Source: Elusimicrobiota bacterium (GTDB lineage Bacteria; Elusimicrobiota; Elusimicrobia; UBA1565; UBA9628). Taken from it: 64,000 nt of DNA. The notes under the pieces were generated by a model. The model worked only from the letters and a program-made list of their open reading frames with translations. It had not been told where the DNA came from and did not search any database. Shown in pieces: positions 49,804-60,285 of this stretch (the first letter of the stretch is position 1; every line of letters starts with the position of its first letter). Made by a program: the position numbers and the translations under genes. The stretch covers positions 755,587-819,586 of the forward strand of contig CP096137.1 of the NCBI GenBank assembly GCA_023213235.1, written 5' to 3'.

Positions 49804-51719
49804 GGCGGGTCCTTGCCGATCACCCCGCGCAGGTGCTTGAGTGTGGCGAATCGGCCCGGCTCATGGCCTGTCGCTAAGTAGATCTCGCCGAATCCCAGTT
49901 CGTGGACTCGAAGCGACTCCGCGGCGCCCTCCACACCTTCGCCAAGATTCGAGTCCATGTATATCGGCGTAGCACGGTCGATTTCTCCGGCTGCCGTGAA
50001 GAACTCAGCCGCCGTCGAGAACGTTCGAAGCCTCTTTCCGGTATCGGATGCCGCGTTCTCCCATATCATTCGGGTCAAAGGGTCGTCGTCGATCAGTACC
50101 GCGTCGTGCCTCTCCCTAGCGGCGGCCAGCGCGAGCGGCCCCGCCTTCACGATTATCGGCACCGACCCCGCCAGACCCTTGGGAATCAGCCTCGCCTTGA
50201 GCCGCCGGCAGCCCGCCATAACCTCCGGCTCCTCGGAGCGGCTTGTCACCAGAACGACGCGCGCACCAAGGCCGAGTTCCTCGGCCAGGCTCAATCCCGT
50301 GTCGCGGTGGCCCAGAAGCTCGTAGTCGAACAGATACAGCGCCTGCTCCGCCTTCGCCTCATTGGCTTTGATCCAGCCCCGAATTTCAACCGGCGACGAG
50401 ACATGAACAATCTCCACGCCTTGCGCGGCCGCCTTCAAAACATCAAGCCGGCCCTGCCAAACCTGATGGATACTGGCGTCGTCATCAAGGATCACAACCG
50501 CCTTGCCGGGCGTTAACCGTATCTCCGGCACGAACCAGTCCGGCGCGGGGGCCAACGGCAGCACCAAGGTCGCCGTCGTGCCCTTGCCGACCTCAGAGGC
50601 AAGCTCAAGGCGCCCGCCCCAGGACTCGGCGCTGGTCCGGGCATGGTGAAGCCCAAGCCCCGATCCGCCGGCCTTGCCGTGGGTCTCGCCGCGCTGCCCG
50701 AGCCTGGCCAGCACTTCGGGAGGGATGCCTTTGCCGTTGTCTTGTACGCTCACGATAGCATCGCCGTCGCGGGAGGAAAGGCCAACGCTCACCGTACCCG
50801 AGCTCTCGCCGAAGGCCTCGACCGCGTTATTGACGAGGTTTGAGATCAGGCGCTTGAACTCGACGGGCTGCACGGCGGCGAAAACCCCGTAGGAAGAGGC
50901 GTCGAGCCGCAGTTCGATCTCGACGCCGAGCTGCGAGCGGAACTGAAGCCGCTTTTCGCTGACTAGGGAATCGATCAGGCTCGACAAGAGCTGCGGGGTG
51001 TCGGAGCCGGTCGGCGAGCTTCCCTCCGCTTGCGTGCGGCTCTTCTCGATGAGATTGTTCGCGATGTCCCGGATGCGTCCGACCGCGCTTCTGATCAGGA
51101 TGCGGCGCTCCTCCGGGATCTGGCCCATATCTTTCAGGGCTGAATCGAGCGCGGCCAGAGGCGAGCGGACGTCATGGGCGACTTGAGCCGCAAGTTCGCC
51201 GGTCGCCGCAAGAGCCGCGTTTTGCAGGGCCGCTTCTTCCAGCTTGGCCTTCGAGATCGTGACCTGCGCCTGGCTGATGAGCAGGTTGAGGAGGGAGAGG
51301 GTTTGCGAGTCGATCCGTGTGGCATCCTGCCCGACGAGCTGCAGGATCAGCGCTGGGCCCTCGCCGGTCGAGATGGGCGCTGAGATCACCGTTTGAATGT
51401 TGCCTTTGACGATGCTGGGGGAGGCGTCGCTCGAGTCCAGCGCGTGCGTCGAATAGACGGTACGCTTTAAGTCGTGCGCTTCAAGCGCTGAGTTCGATGA
51501 CCACCCGGTCTCTGTGGCCAGTTCCACCGTGCTCGATCGGTACTGGGAGACGCAATTGAGGTCTCGGGAGGCGGAGACTTCTAGGATAAAAGCGCGCGCC
51601 GTACCCGTGAGGCTCATCGCCTCGTTCATGATCTCCTTCAAGACATCGTCCGAAGAATGAAGCGAGCTGATCTTCGTATTGATCTTGATGAGCTTCAGCA
51701 GCTCCTGGATGATGTCCAT
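49791..51719 (-). CDS. GAF histidine kinase with two C-terminal receiver domains
   Basis: 642 aa, cytoplasmic. Residues 20-165 GAF-like, then HisKA with the phospho-His in VAHDVRSPLAAL, HATPase with NLVNNAVEAF, DNGKGIPPE and GGSGLGLHHAR, and two receivers. Receiver 1 has VILDDDAS and phospho-Asp in LFDYEL; receiver 2 has LIDDDPLTRM and YMDSNLGEG. Hybrid kinase with an internal relay. The start at 51719 is preferred; 51749 is possible. Divergent from the methyltransferase gene, and followed by the partner gene. Confidence 0.88.
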   Translation of the reverse strand: MDIIQELLKLIKINTKISSLHSSDDVLKEIMNEAMSLTGTARAFILEVSASRDLNCVSQYRSSTVELATETGWSSNSALEAHDLKRTVYSTHALDSSDASPSIVKGNIQTVISAPISTGEGPALILQLVGQDATRIDSQTLSLLNLLISQAQVTISKAKLEEAALQNAALAATGELAAQVAHDVRSPLAALDSALKDMGQIPEERRILIRSAVGRIRDIANNLIEKSRTQAEGSSPTGSDTPQLLSSLIDSLVSEKRLQFRSQLGVEIELRLDASSYGVFAAVQPVEFKRLISNLVNNAVEAFGESSGTVSVGLSSRDGDAIVSVQDNGKGIPPEVLARLGQRGETHGKAGGSGLGLHHARTSAESWGGRLELASEVGKGTTATLVLPLAPAPDWFVPEIRLTPGKAVVILDDDASIHQVWQGRLDVLKAAAQGVEIVHVSSPVEIRGWIKANEAKAEQALYLFDYELLGHRDTGLSLAEELGLGARVVLVTSRSEEPEVMAGCRRLKARLIPKGLAGSVPIIVKAGPLALAAARERHDAVLIDDDPLTRMIWENAASDTGKRLRTFSTAAEFFTAAGEIDRATPIYMDSNLGEGVEGAAESLRVHELGFGEIYLATGHEPGRFATLKHLRGVIGKDPPWSV

Positions 51720-51779
51720 GGGTGGGATTCGCGAAATTCTAGCATTCATGCCTCCGTGGCGCTTTCGACAATGAGCGGC

Positions 51780-51785
51780 TATAAT
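51780..51785 (+). promoter_or_regulatory. -10 box, leaderless, for the methyltransferase gene
   Basis: Perfect TATAAT, then CTCCAT, then the ATG at 51792. No ribosome site. Confidence 0.55.
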
Positions 51786-51791
51786 CTCCAT

Positions 51792-52514
51792 ATGGCTACC
51801 GAACGACGCTTCAGCGGAACTCTCACATCCGAATACGACCTTTTCGACCTGGCTTGTCCGAAGGGCCCGATTCTCGACGCCACGATGGCTCGTGAGATCC
51901 GCCGCTTCAAGCCGCGCCGGCAGACCCAGGTCCTGGACGCCCTGGAACTGGGCTTCGGAACGGGCTTCACTTCAAAGGTCATCCTGGGGTGCCGCGCCGA
52001 CTTGCGTTTGACCGCCATGGACAACGAGCCGCAGATGCTGCCGAAGGCCCGCAAGAATCTCAAGCAGTGGATCGGCGATGGTCGTCTAACGCTACACGTC
52101 ACCGACGCTTTGGCGTTCCTCAGGAAGCAGCCGACTCGCCGCTACGACGTCGTGGCGACCGCCGCGACCCTGCACAACTTCGCCGTCCCTTACCGTGCTC
52201 TTGTCTGGAAGGAATTGTCGCGGATCATGAAGCCGGGCGCGCTGTTCATCAACGCGGACAAATACGCGCAGAAAGGACCGGCTCAGCGCAGCGCAGTCAA
52301 GGCGCGCATGGGCCGCTACTTCGGAGTGGCGGTTCCACGTCAGAGCTTCGATTGGCTCAAGTCGGTCGTGCTCCACTACATGGACGACGAGTCTCCCGAG
52401 CGCCGTATGGACGAGGCTGAGCAGGCGGCGCTCATGCGCTCCGCGGGCTTCGTGGGCGTCCGCCGGATATACCGGATGGACATGACCGCCGTGGTCGTCG
52501 CCTACCGCGCCTAG
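51792..52514 (+). CDS. Class I SAM-dependent methyltransferase
   Basis: 240 aa. Motif I LDALELGFGTGFTSKV, motif II LTAMDNEP, post-motif VVATAATLHNFAVPYRAL and KPGALFINADKY. Looks like a small-molecule methyltransferase of the UbiE/Tam type. The last codon region overlaps the end of the convergent kinase gene in a CTAG. Substrate unknown. Confidence 0.8.
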   Translation: MATERRFSGTLTSEYDLFDLACPKGPILDATMAREIRRFKPRRQTQVLDALELGFGTGFTSKVILGCRADLRLTAMDNEPQMLPKARKNLKQWIGDGRLTLHVTDALAFLRKQPTRRYDVVATAATLHNFAVPYRALVWKELSRIMKPGALFINADKYAQKGPAQRSAVKARMGRYFGVAVPRQSFDWLKSVVLHYMDDESPERRMDEAEQAALMRSAGFVGVRRIYRMDMTAVVVAYRA

Positions 52515-54743
52515 AGCTTTAGCCCGATCCGTCGCGCCAAGTCACGGTGGCGAGGATCGTCGCGGAGCGTGTCGTAGATCGGGAAATAAGTCATGTAGAT
52601 CAGGGCCCCGTTCTGCGCCTGGAAATCCTTCTCAAGCCACGCAAATGCTTGGTCCTTGTCGCCGAGGCCCGCGTAGACCGCAGCTAAGTACATCGCCGGG
52701 GAACGACGCTCGGCGTGCATGCGCTCGAGTTGCTTCAAGACGGCCATGGCTTCCTCGCGCCGCTTCAACACGCCGTAACCGTAGCCGAGATAGCTCAGCT
52801 CCTGACTCGCACGCCCGGACGCCGCGGCCGCCTTGCTGAACTCGGAGATCGCGGCAGCGCTCTTGCCCTGTTTCAAGTAGGCCCACCCGAGAAGGTCGTG
52901 CGCTCTCGGGAACCCTTCGTCCAGCTCCAAGGCCTTCCGGCATTCATCGATCCCTTCGGGAAGGCGGCCGTTGAGCATATGCAGATTGCACACCTGCACC
53001 GTGATGATCGGCGAGAGCGGATCGAGCTGCTGCGCGCGGCGGCTCTCCGCCAGCGCTTCATCTCGTCGACCGATGACGTGGAGGAAGATGCCATACCATT
53101 GATGGCCTGTCGAATAGTTCGGATCGAGCGCGATGGCCCGCCCGAAGTCACTCTCAGCCTCTTTGAACCTCCAAGACATCATGTCGATGTAGCCCATGGA
53201 AGCGTGCGCCTCAGCGAGAGAGTCGTCGATCTCCAACGCGCGCTCCGCGGCGGCGCGGGCTTTGGGCCGAGTTTCCGCGCTCGTGACGCCCGCGTACTGT
53301 GGAAGGACCGCATAGCTGTCCGCGAGACCGATATAAGCCAGCGCGTAGACCGGGTCCGCGTCGACCGCTTTCTGAAACTGCGCCAGCGCCTTGCCGATAT
53401 TGGCGACCGTGCGTCGATTCCAGTAGTATCGACCTTTAAGATAGGCCTGATAAGCGTCTGGATTATCGGTTCCCCGCTTCGACAAACGGCGTCCGGATGC
53501 GCCGGGGACCTTTGCCCTGAGGACCTCGAATATCTTCCGGGAGATCTCATGCTGCATCGCGAGCGCGTCCGAAATCTTCCGGTCGTAGCGCTTACCCCAG
53601 AGTTGCTTCTTGTCCTTCGCATCGAGTAGTTCGACGCTGACCGATAAGTCGTCACCGCGGCGCATCAGCCTGCCGGTCACAATAGCGCGGACGTTCAAGT
53701 CGTGAGCGACCCGCGACGTGTCATGATTGTCATTCCGGTAGCGAAACACGGTGTCACGCGGACACACTCTGAGGCTTGGCAACTGCGCCAGCTCGTTGAT
53801 GATGCTCTCGGTCATGCCTTCAGAGAGGTAATCGGTGTCGGCATCGCGGCTCTCATTGACGAGGGGAGGACCGCGATCGAATCGATCCCCGCCCCGCTCG
53901 TCAGGAGATGCCACCCAGCCGTGAACAGTAGTCCGGCGACCACAACCGCCCCGACCGCGATCAAACGTCGGCGCTGCCCTTCGTCGCGACGAAGGGCCAT
54001 CAGGCTTTCGATGCTCTGCGGCCGCTCCCCGGGGTCGAGCGCCAATCCGGCGCGGATCAACGGTCTAAAGTCCTCGGGCGTGTTCTCAAACCTCCCGGCC
54101 GGCAGGGCTTTCGTGCCAGCCTTGAGGACGTACTCCTCCGCCGACTGGCAGCCGAACGGAGGTTTGCCCTCGAATATCGCGTAGAGCAGGGCGGCGAGCG
54201 AAAAACATCGGCGCTCGAAGTCGGCGCGCTGCCGAACTGCAACATCTCCGGGGCGGCGTAATTGGGCGTCCCCAAGACGCCTCCACCGCTTTGTTTGGTC
54301 GAAATCCTCGGGTCGATCAGCTTAATCGTGGCGTCGTCCGAGACGAACACGTTGTCGGGGGACAAATCCCCGTGCAGATGGCCTGCGACATGAAGGACCC
54401 GAACGGCGGAGATCAGCGCGTCAGCCAACTCCCTGCGCTTCTGTTTCGATCCGGCGCCGGGCTGAATCGCGGCGCGCAGCGGGACTCCATCCAAAAACTC
54501 ATGGACCGTGACGATCTTCCCGTCGTGCTCGAAGACGTCGAGCAGGGCGGGACAGGATGCGATCACGCTGCCCTTCAGTTTCTTTAGGCGCTCGAGGAAC
54601 TCGGGATGCTCCTGAGTCCGGCGGATGATCTTGATCGCGACCTTGCGATGGGTCGTGGAAGAGACGGCTTCATAGACTTCGCCCTCCGCGCCGCCGCCCA
54701 GTCGTTTGGCGAGGATGAACTCACCGATCAGTTTGTCAGCCAT
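52511..54743 (-). CDS. Ser/Thr protein kinase, membrane helix, TPR sensor
   Basis: About 744 aa. Kinase domain with GGGAEGEVYEA, VAIKI (Lys), HGDLSPDNVFV (catalytic Asp), but LIDPRIS where DFG is expected. GTPNYAAPEML is present. One membrane helix (VVVAGLLFTAGWHLL) follows, then a TolB-like start (SIAVLPLVNESRDADTDYLS, SEGMTESI) as in FlgO/adenylate-cyclase-type sensors, then six or more TPRs. Missing bases: A5 54201-54205 and G4 53863-53866. Probably a receptor kinase with an outer TPR platform. Confidence 0.82.
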
Positions 54744-54744
54744 C

Positions 54745-54763
54745 GCTAGTATCCTATACTAGC
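54745..54763. promoter_or_regulatory. Perfect palindrome at the kinase promoter (operator candidate)
   Basis: GCTAGTAT-CCT-ATACTAGC, 8-bp perfect arms with a 3-nt spacer, starting 2 nt before the kinase ATG at 54743. It overlaps the possible -10 (TAGGAT or TAGTAT), so a dimeric repressor bound here would block transcription. No regulator gene is adjacent. Confidence 0.55.
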
Positions 54764-54824
54764 ATTGGTCGCATTGGGAGCGTTGCGGGCTTTCTACGGC
54801 CGGCGAGACACGCTTAAAGTTTTC

Positions 54825-54830
54825 TAGCAT
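54825..54830 (+). promoter_or_regulatory. -10 box, leaderless, for the second methyltransferase gene
   Basis: TAGCAT followed by CTGCGC and the ATG at 54837. No ribosome site. Confidence 0.4.
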
Positions 54831-54836
54831 CTGCGC

Positions 54837-55692
54837 ATGGTGTTTCCTATGGGGCGGGGCTACGCCCGCAACTCGCGCTCGCAACGTTCGATCGGAACGC
54901 GCCTCATCGACGAAGAGGTTCGCCCCTTCGCCGCGCGTTGCCGAAAAGCCGCTGACCTCGGATGCGGCCCGGGGACGCTGACGGCGGAACTATCTAAGGC
55001 ACTGCCCGGAGCCGCGGTGATCGGGCTCGACCGCGACGAAGCGGCATTAGCTCGTGCACGGCGGGCCAATCCGGAGCTGCGCTTCGCGCGCGTCGATTTC
55101 CGCCGGCCGCCCACACGCTTCGCAGGGCGCTTCGACCTCGTCTTCTCAAACGAGGCGCTGCACTGGACGCCGCGTCCGCCGCGCGCCTTGCTGGGCGAGG
55201 AGTTCTTTTATCGCTTCCTCGGGAAAGAGCAAGCGGCGCACTACCGCAACTGGGGGAAGATCAGTGGCTGGCCGGACTGCGCGGCGTGGCTTTTCTGATG
55301 CGCCCAGGGGGCGCGCCGTCCTCCAGTTCGGCGGCCACGGCCAGTTGCAGGAACTCTTCGAGGCCATGGCAAAGGCTTTTGAGGCACCCGAGTTCGCGGT
55401 CTGTCGGGGCGCGTTCCGTTACCCGACATACTATCCCACGCGTGACGACGCCGTGCGCCTGGCGCGGCACGCCGGGCTACGGGTTATTCAGGCGCGAGCA
55501 TGGACGGAGATCCTCGTCGAGCGAACGCCGCGAGAGATCGTGGATTTGTTCCGGGCATGCACCGAGCCCGCCCTTGGAGAGCTCTTGCCCGCGCGGAGCG
55601 TCGAGCAGTTCTACCGCCGCCTCGAGGCCGAGCTGCGGCAGAGAGGTTCCAAGGTTCGTTGGCGAAGGATACTTCTCGTCGCGGAGCGTTGA
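54837..55692 (+). CDS. Trans-aconitate-methyltransferase-like SAM enzyme
   Basis: About 285 aa after restoring one base in each of the G5 runs at 55252-55256 and 55307-55311. Motif I ADLGCGPGTLTAELSK, motif II VIGLDRDEAAL, FDLVFSNEALHWTPRP (as in Tam) and MRPGGRAVLQFGGHGQ. The extra segment GEEFFYRFLGKEQAAHYRNW between motifs is unusual. A carboxylate O-methyltransferase is likely but the substrate is not known. Divergent from the Ser/Thr kinase. Confidence 0.75.
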
Positions 55693-55914
55693 CGGGGCGA
55701 TATTCCGGCAAATGATGCAGGCACCGTTGGTCGGGACATCTCATGGAGAGAGCGGTCGGGTTAGCGTTGGCTCATGAAGAACGCTTGGCTTCGCAGAACA
55801 TCTGCTGCTGCTGCCGTCCGCGACCAGAGCGGGGGTGTTGTCCATGTGCAATTGCTTGCTCACGAACGGATTTTCCGCCAACCGGGAGAGAAGTCGCCGT
55901 CGCTCAAGCCCATA

Positions 55915-56750
55915 TTACCGGCTCGGCGCGGAGAAGACCTCTTTTTCAATTCGCTGAAGGGCGCGCGAAACTTCTTGAAAATTCTCGACCCAGGGGAAAT
56001 GCCCTCCGCCTGGGATGGAGAAAAATCGCACGTCTGTTTTTTCCTTAAACTGCGCGCTTCTTTGATAAATATTCATAGGCGTAATGATGTCGTGTTCTCC
56101 GGCAAGGCAGAACACGGGTATAGGCCGCAAATCAATCGCCATCTCATAGTTCGAGAAAAAATTATTATTGCCGATCAGAAAAGTTCGATAGGAATAAGAA
56201 TTCCGATCAATCAGCTCTAGTCCTGCTCGCAGACATTCCTTACTGAAGTAGTAAGGCGCTATCGCCGAAAAAATTCCTTGTACAAGGAATCGGATGGCGC
56301 GTTGTCGAATTTTTCCTCCCAGGCCGCCATTTCCGATTTAGGAATGGGGGAATCAGCACAATCCTTCATCCAATCAACAGGATCACTGTCCGCCAGGATC
56401 AGCCCGGCTATGTGCTTTTCCAGTTCTTTTGTTGAGAGAGCCAGCATCCCGCCAAAGGAATGGCCGAATATCAGGGCCGGCTTCAATTTCTTGGCGGCTT
56501 CCAACAAAGAACGCTTCCAGCCATCGACTATTTCTTCGTCAGGAAGGGATTCGCGGTTGGCATCCAAAATGTCAAAGGTCCAAATGGAACCCTTGAGATC
56601 CAACCGTCCGAATAATTCAGAGAGATATTCCGGTCCCATCCCGGGGCCGCCGGGAATTAATATCCAGTTGGGACCATCACGAGGAATAATGTTGGAAACT
56701 GTGACCGTATCAGCGATAAAAGACGAACCCTTGGGTGGCTTCATTTGCAT
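55915..56750 (-). CDS. Alpha/beta hydrolase (proline iminopeptidase-like)
   Basis: About 278 aa after restoring one base in the A6 run at 56268-56273. Oxyanion loop ILIPGGPGMGP, nucleophile GHSFGGMLAL, acid in LAGEHDIITP, base in GGGHFPWVE. The sequence is clearly richer in A/T than the chromosome, so it was probably acquired. The 222 nt between its stop and the methyltransferase (55693-55914) hold no gene I can support. Confidence 0.8.
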
Positions 56751-56808
56751 CAGTGCAAACCGCTGCGGCCGATTTTCTCTGTGGGTAGTTAAGCAGATTC
56801 TTAAGGGT

Positions 56809-58262
56809 TCAATTCGAGGTGGCTATCGCGCCGCCCTTCCGCGACCAAAGCGGCGGTGAACCTTCGCGCTGAGCCTGCACGAGTTTCTCATAGAACCGCC
56901 GGAACCGGACCGGGTCGATGTCGGCCGCGCGCTTGAAGTCGGCCAGCGCCCTTCCTCTCTGTCCCAGCGTCTCCATGGATATTCCGCGATAGAGAAGAGC
57001 ATCACTCGACATGGGATCGGCCTTTATGGCCAATGTCGTCTCCTTGATCGCCTCCTCCACCTTTCCTGCCCGTGAGAAGACGGCCCCGCGGACCATATGA
57101 GCCGTAGCATCGCCGGCATTGCTCGCCAGAGCGCGGTTTGCGTCCTCCAGGGCCTGCTTATCGTCGCCCTTGGCCAGTCCGCTGCGCGCCCTCTGACCAT
57201 AAAACCTCTTCTGTGCCTCCTGGTAGAGGCTTCCGTAGCGTTCCGGCGAGATCCGCGCAGCCTGCTTGAGGTCCTCGAGTGCAAGATCGTAGCGGCCGCG
57301 ATCTGACCAATTGAACCTGCCCCGGATGGCGAGAGCGTCCGCATCGCCCGGGTCGCTCTTCAAGGCGCGGTCAGCCCAGGCGAAGGCCTCGTCGCGGCGG
57401 CGCGACTGCATCATAAGCAGCGCCCTCTGCGACATCGTCGCGGGTTGTTCGTGGCTCAAGGCTACAGCCTTTAGGGAATCCTCGTCCGCCCCCTTGAGGT
57501 TCCCGGACATTCCGCGCGCCATCACCCGGGCGTAATAGAGCGGAGCTGAATCGCTATTTTTCCTGATGGCGCCGCTCAAGACCTGCTCCGCCCGGACGGG
57601 GTCGCCGCGATCGAGCAAGGCGTACCCGTTGGCGAGCGCCGCACGCGCGCCGGAGCCGGGCTTGAGCGGACGCGCCCCGGCGACTCGCTCCTTCTCGAGT
57701 TCGATGCTCCATTCGCCCTCGTCCATGGACTCCCCGGGTAGCCATTGTCGGCCAAAGAGCTTCCTGCTATCCGTCAGGGTCCGATCAAAGATTCCCCGGA
57801 TTTTCTCATCGTGCAGGCGCAGCATTTGACGATCGCGCACTTGGCGCAGATCCGGGTCGTTCGGAAAGCGCCTCAGGGCTTCCGTAAACAATTGCTCGGC
57901 GGCCGGCGAGTCACCACGAGCCAAGGCGTCACGGATGGCGAGTTTGGCGGCGACGGCCTGCGGCTTGGCGGTGGGCGGCGCGGCAGCGACAGCCTGCGCA
58001 GCGGCCATTGCCCCGGCCGTGACGATCCCTGCGGCAGAATTCGCCAGCGCCTTGGCCTGGTCTGCGACAGGTTCACTCGCGCCATCCTTCGGAATAATCG
58101 GCGCGGGACCCGTCGCTTGAGGGGGATCATCTTCCTCAAGAAGCCCGCCCTGAAGGCCTGACGAGTTAGGGGCGGAAGTGCTTTCCGGGCTCTTTTCTTG
58201 GCAAAAGACGGGGGAGCTGCGAAAATGGAGAATGCGATCAGGAGAAAGGACGCTCTGACCAT
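56809..58262 (-). CDS. Secreted TPR protein
   Basis: About 484 aa. Signal peptide (RASFLLIAFSIFAAPPSFA) and a disordered Pro/Ala stretch, then around eight TPRs (DPVRAEQVLSGAIRKNSDSA, KVEEAIKETTLAIKADPMSS, RGRALADFKRAADIDPVRF). One base is missing in the G4 run at 58169-58172. A TATACT lies 9 nt before the ATG at 58262. Divergent from the small secreted protein gene at 58416; the 153-nt gap holds both promoters. Likely a periplasmic scaffold. Confidence 0.72.
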
Positions 58263-58415
58263 ACTTTGCGTAGTATAACCCCGGTCAGCGTAATCTGCCA
58301 TGAAGAAACCGTCCAAAAGACCCGTTAAGTTCAGGGGCCTAAAAGATCGTTCAGGTACCCTTGCGGCCCAGGCGTACGAAGCCAGGCCCGAGTACAATTC
58401 TATTAACGAAATCAT

Positions 58416-59027
58416 ATGACCATGAACCATATCCTTCTTATCTCCGCGCTGACGTTGCTGCCGATGACGGGGGCGGCCCAAGTTAGGGATGTAGCTTCCT
58501 TGTTGCGTGGCCCGATCCAAGCTCTGGGACAGGCCGGATTCGCCGGGATGCAGGACATTTCTGTGCCCCAACCTCCGAGCGCCTTGTCGGCCTCACCGGT
58601 CGCCACGCCCCTTGATGAAACCTCGCTGGCGGTCAAAGCCCTAGTCGAAGCCGCTCAAAAATCCGGCGGGGACAGGAAATCCTTCGGCGCTATCCTCAGA
58701 AAAGTCGGGCTGGCATTTACCGGCGAGGTCGTTCCGGTCAAAGATTTGCAGGTCGCGGAAATGGATCTGGTAAGACTTTTCTCCGTTACGTCGGTCCGTG
58801 GCACAAACGACATTTTCCTCGAGACCGTAAAGAAGTCCGGGGGCAAGAAGCAGCTCCGGTCGTATCTGATCTCCCCCGATGGGAAACTTCTTGGGTCAGC
58901 CCTATCATGGAAAGAGAATGGTGCATATCTCACGGACTCAATCCCTGTGGCGGAAGCCGAGGCCGATTGTCGGGAACAGCTCGATTTCTGGATACGGTAC
59001 TATCGCGCCAATCTGAAGAAACCATAA
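58416..59027 (+). CDS. Secreted protein of unknown function
   Basis: 203 aa. Signal peptide (HILLISALTLLPMTGAAQ). The mature part is mixed alpha/beta with two conserved-looking blocks (AFTGEVVPVKDLQVAEMDLV, KQLRSYLISPDGKLLGSAL). ATGs at 58416 and 58422 are both possible. A TACAAT lies about 20 nt upstream. The stop is 1 nt before the left end of IS copy 2, so the gene is intact but its downstream context has been replaced. Confidence 0.6.
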   Translation: MTMNHILLISALTLLPMTGAAQVRDVASLLRGPIQALGQAGFAGMQDISVPQPPSALSASPVATPLDETSLAVKALVEAAQKSGGDRKSFGAILRKVGLAFTGEVVPVKDLQVAEMDLVRLFSVTSVRGTNDIFLETVKKSGGKKQLRSYLISPDGKLLGSALSWKENGAYLTDSIPVAEAEADCREQLDFWIRYYRANLKKP

Positions 59028-59069
59028 GTGTAGCGGTTCAGCCAATCTTGGACACATGCTTACTGACAC

Positions 59070-60038
59070 TTAGGCCATCCCTCCGAGGTTCTCCAACCTG
59101 CGGCGATTCAGCGTCTTGCGCTTGATCGCCGCGCGTCGTTTCAGGATTTTCTTCAGCCTCCCGGCGTACATCTGATTCGGACTCACGTTGAAAATCGAAC
59201 TGTGGGGCGTCGCGTTGTAGACCCGCATGAACTCGCGTAGCTTTCGCTGAAGCTCATCCGGCGAGCAGCTGATCTCCAGGCACATCGCCTCTTTGATCTT
59301 TCGGTTGAGTCTCTCGACCTTGCCCTGCGTCTGCGGGTGATACGGCGCCCCGAAGATGTGCCCGATGCCTCTGGCCTTTAAGTAATTTGCCAGGATCTCA
59401 CCGATGAACCCTGGCCCGTTGTCGCTGAGCATCTTCGGCTTCGTCCGGGGATTATGACCCTCGCGCCGGGCGTTTTCAAGGGCTTCTTCCATTGCGTCCG
59501 CGATCGAGAACGACGTCTCGTCGGGCTTGAGCGGCAGTGCCAGCAGCTTTCGTGAAAAATCATCGATCACCGGGATCGCTTTGTAGCGGCCCCAGCCCGG
59601 GATAATGAACATCGTCGCGTCGCACTGGTAAATCTCGTCGCACCGCGTCGTCTTGTGGCTCCACTGCTTGGCCGCCGGCCGCTGGTCCAACGGGCGAGGC
59701 ACGATCAGGTTGTACTTCTTCAGGATTCGGAACACCGTCGACTCCGAGATTGATTCATCTTCCTCGTCGACAAGATGGACCGACAGAAGCCGCGGCGACA
59801 GCTCCGGGCGGTCGTGGGCCACCCGGAGCACTATCGCCTCTTCCCGATCCGTCAGCGCGTTCCACGCGCGCCGCCCACGACCGCGATGCTCAAGCCCATG
59901 CGTGCCCTCGGCCTCGTAGCGTGCCTTCCACGCATAGTAGGTCGAGGATGGGACAGAAACGTCCCTCAGCCGCTTGCGGCGGCCTGGCCCGCGTGATTCC
60001 ATGCCCTCAATAAGGGCTGCTCGCTGGATCGGCTTCAT
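59070..60038 (-). CDS. IS3-type transposase orfB, copy 2
   Basis: 322 aa, identical in translation to the orfB at 47159, with all DDE residues. Because its orfA is split by the IS256-type element, this copy probably cannot make the fused transposase on its own, but could be helped by copy 1. Confidence 0.9.
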   Translation of the reverse strand: MKPIQRAALIEGMESRGPGRRKRLRDVSVPSSTYYAWKARYEAEGTHGLEHRGRGRRAWNALTDREEAIVLRVAHDRPELSPRLLSVHLVDEEDESISESTVFRILKKYNLIVPRPLDQRPAAKQWSHKTTRCDEIYQCDATMFIIPGWGRYKAIPVIDDFSRKLLALPLKPDETSFSIADAMEEALENARREGHNPRTKPKMLSDNGPGFIGEILANYLKARGIGHIFGAPYHPQTQGKVERLNRKIKEAMCLEISCSPDELQRKLREFMRVYNATPHSSIFNVSPNQMYAGRLKKILKRRAAIKRKTLNRRRLENLGGMA

Positions 60039-60285
60039 CTGAAGCGTCCGGCGGCGTTCTAGAGGCTTTTTTAAGCAGCGAGATCGCCAGCTCTTTGTCG
60101 GCCAGCAGGATCTTCAGGCGCTCGTTCTCAGACCGCAGGTCCTTGACCTCGCCCTTGCTCGCGTCGCGCATCAAATCGCGTTTGAGCCGCGACTTGCCCG
60201 CCTCCATGAAGTCCTTGACCCAGCTGTAGTACACCGGCGTCGGAATACTTTCCCGCCGACACAGCTCGGTCACCGACATCTCGCG

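Noticed and set aside
55743..56220. Plus-strand open frames opposite the hydrolase C-terminus
   Set aside because: They are antisense to the conserved acid and histidine motifs of the alpha/beta hydrolase and have no ribosome site or domain.
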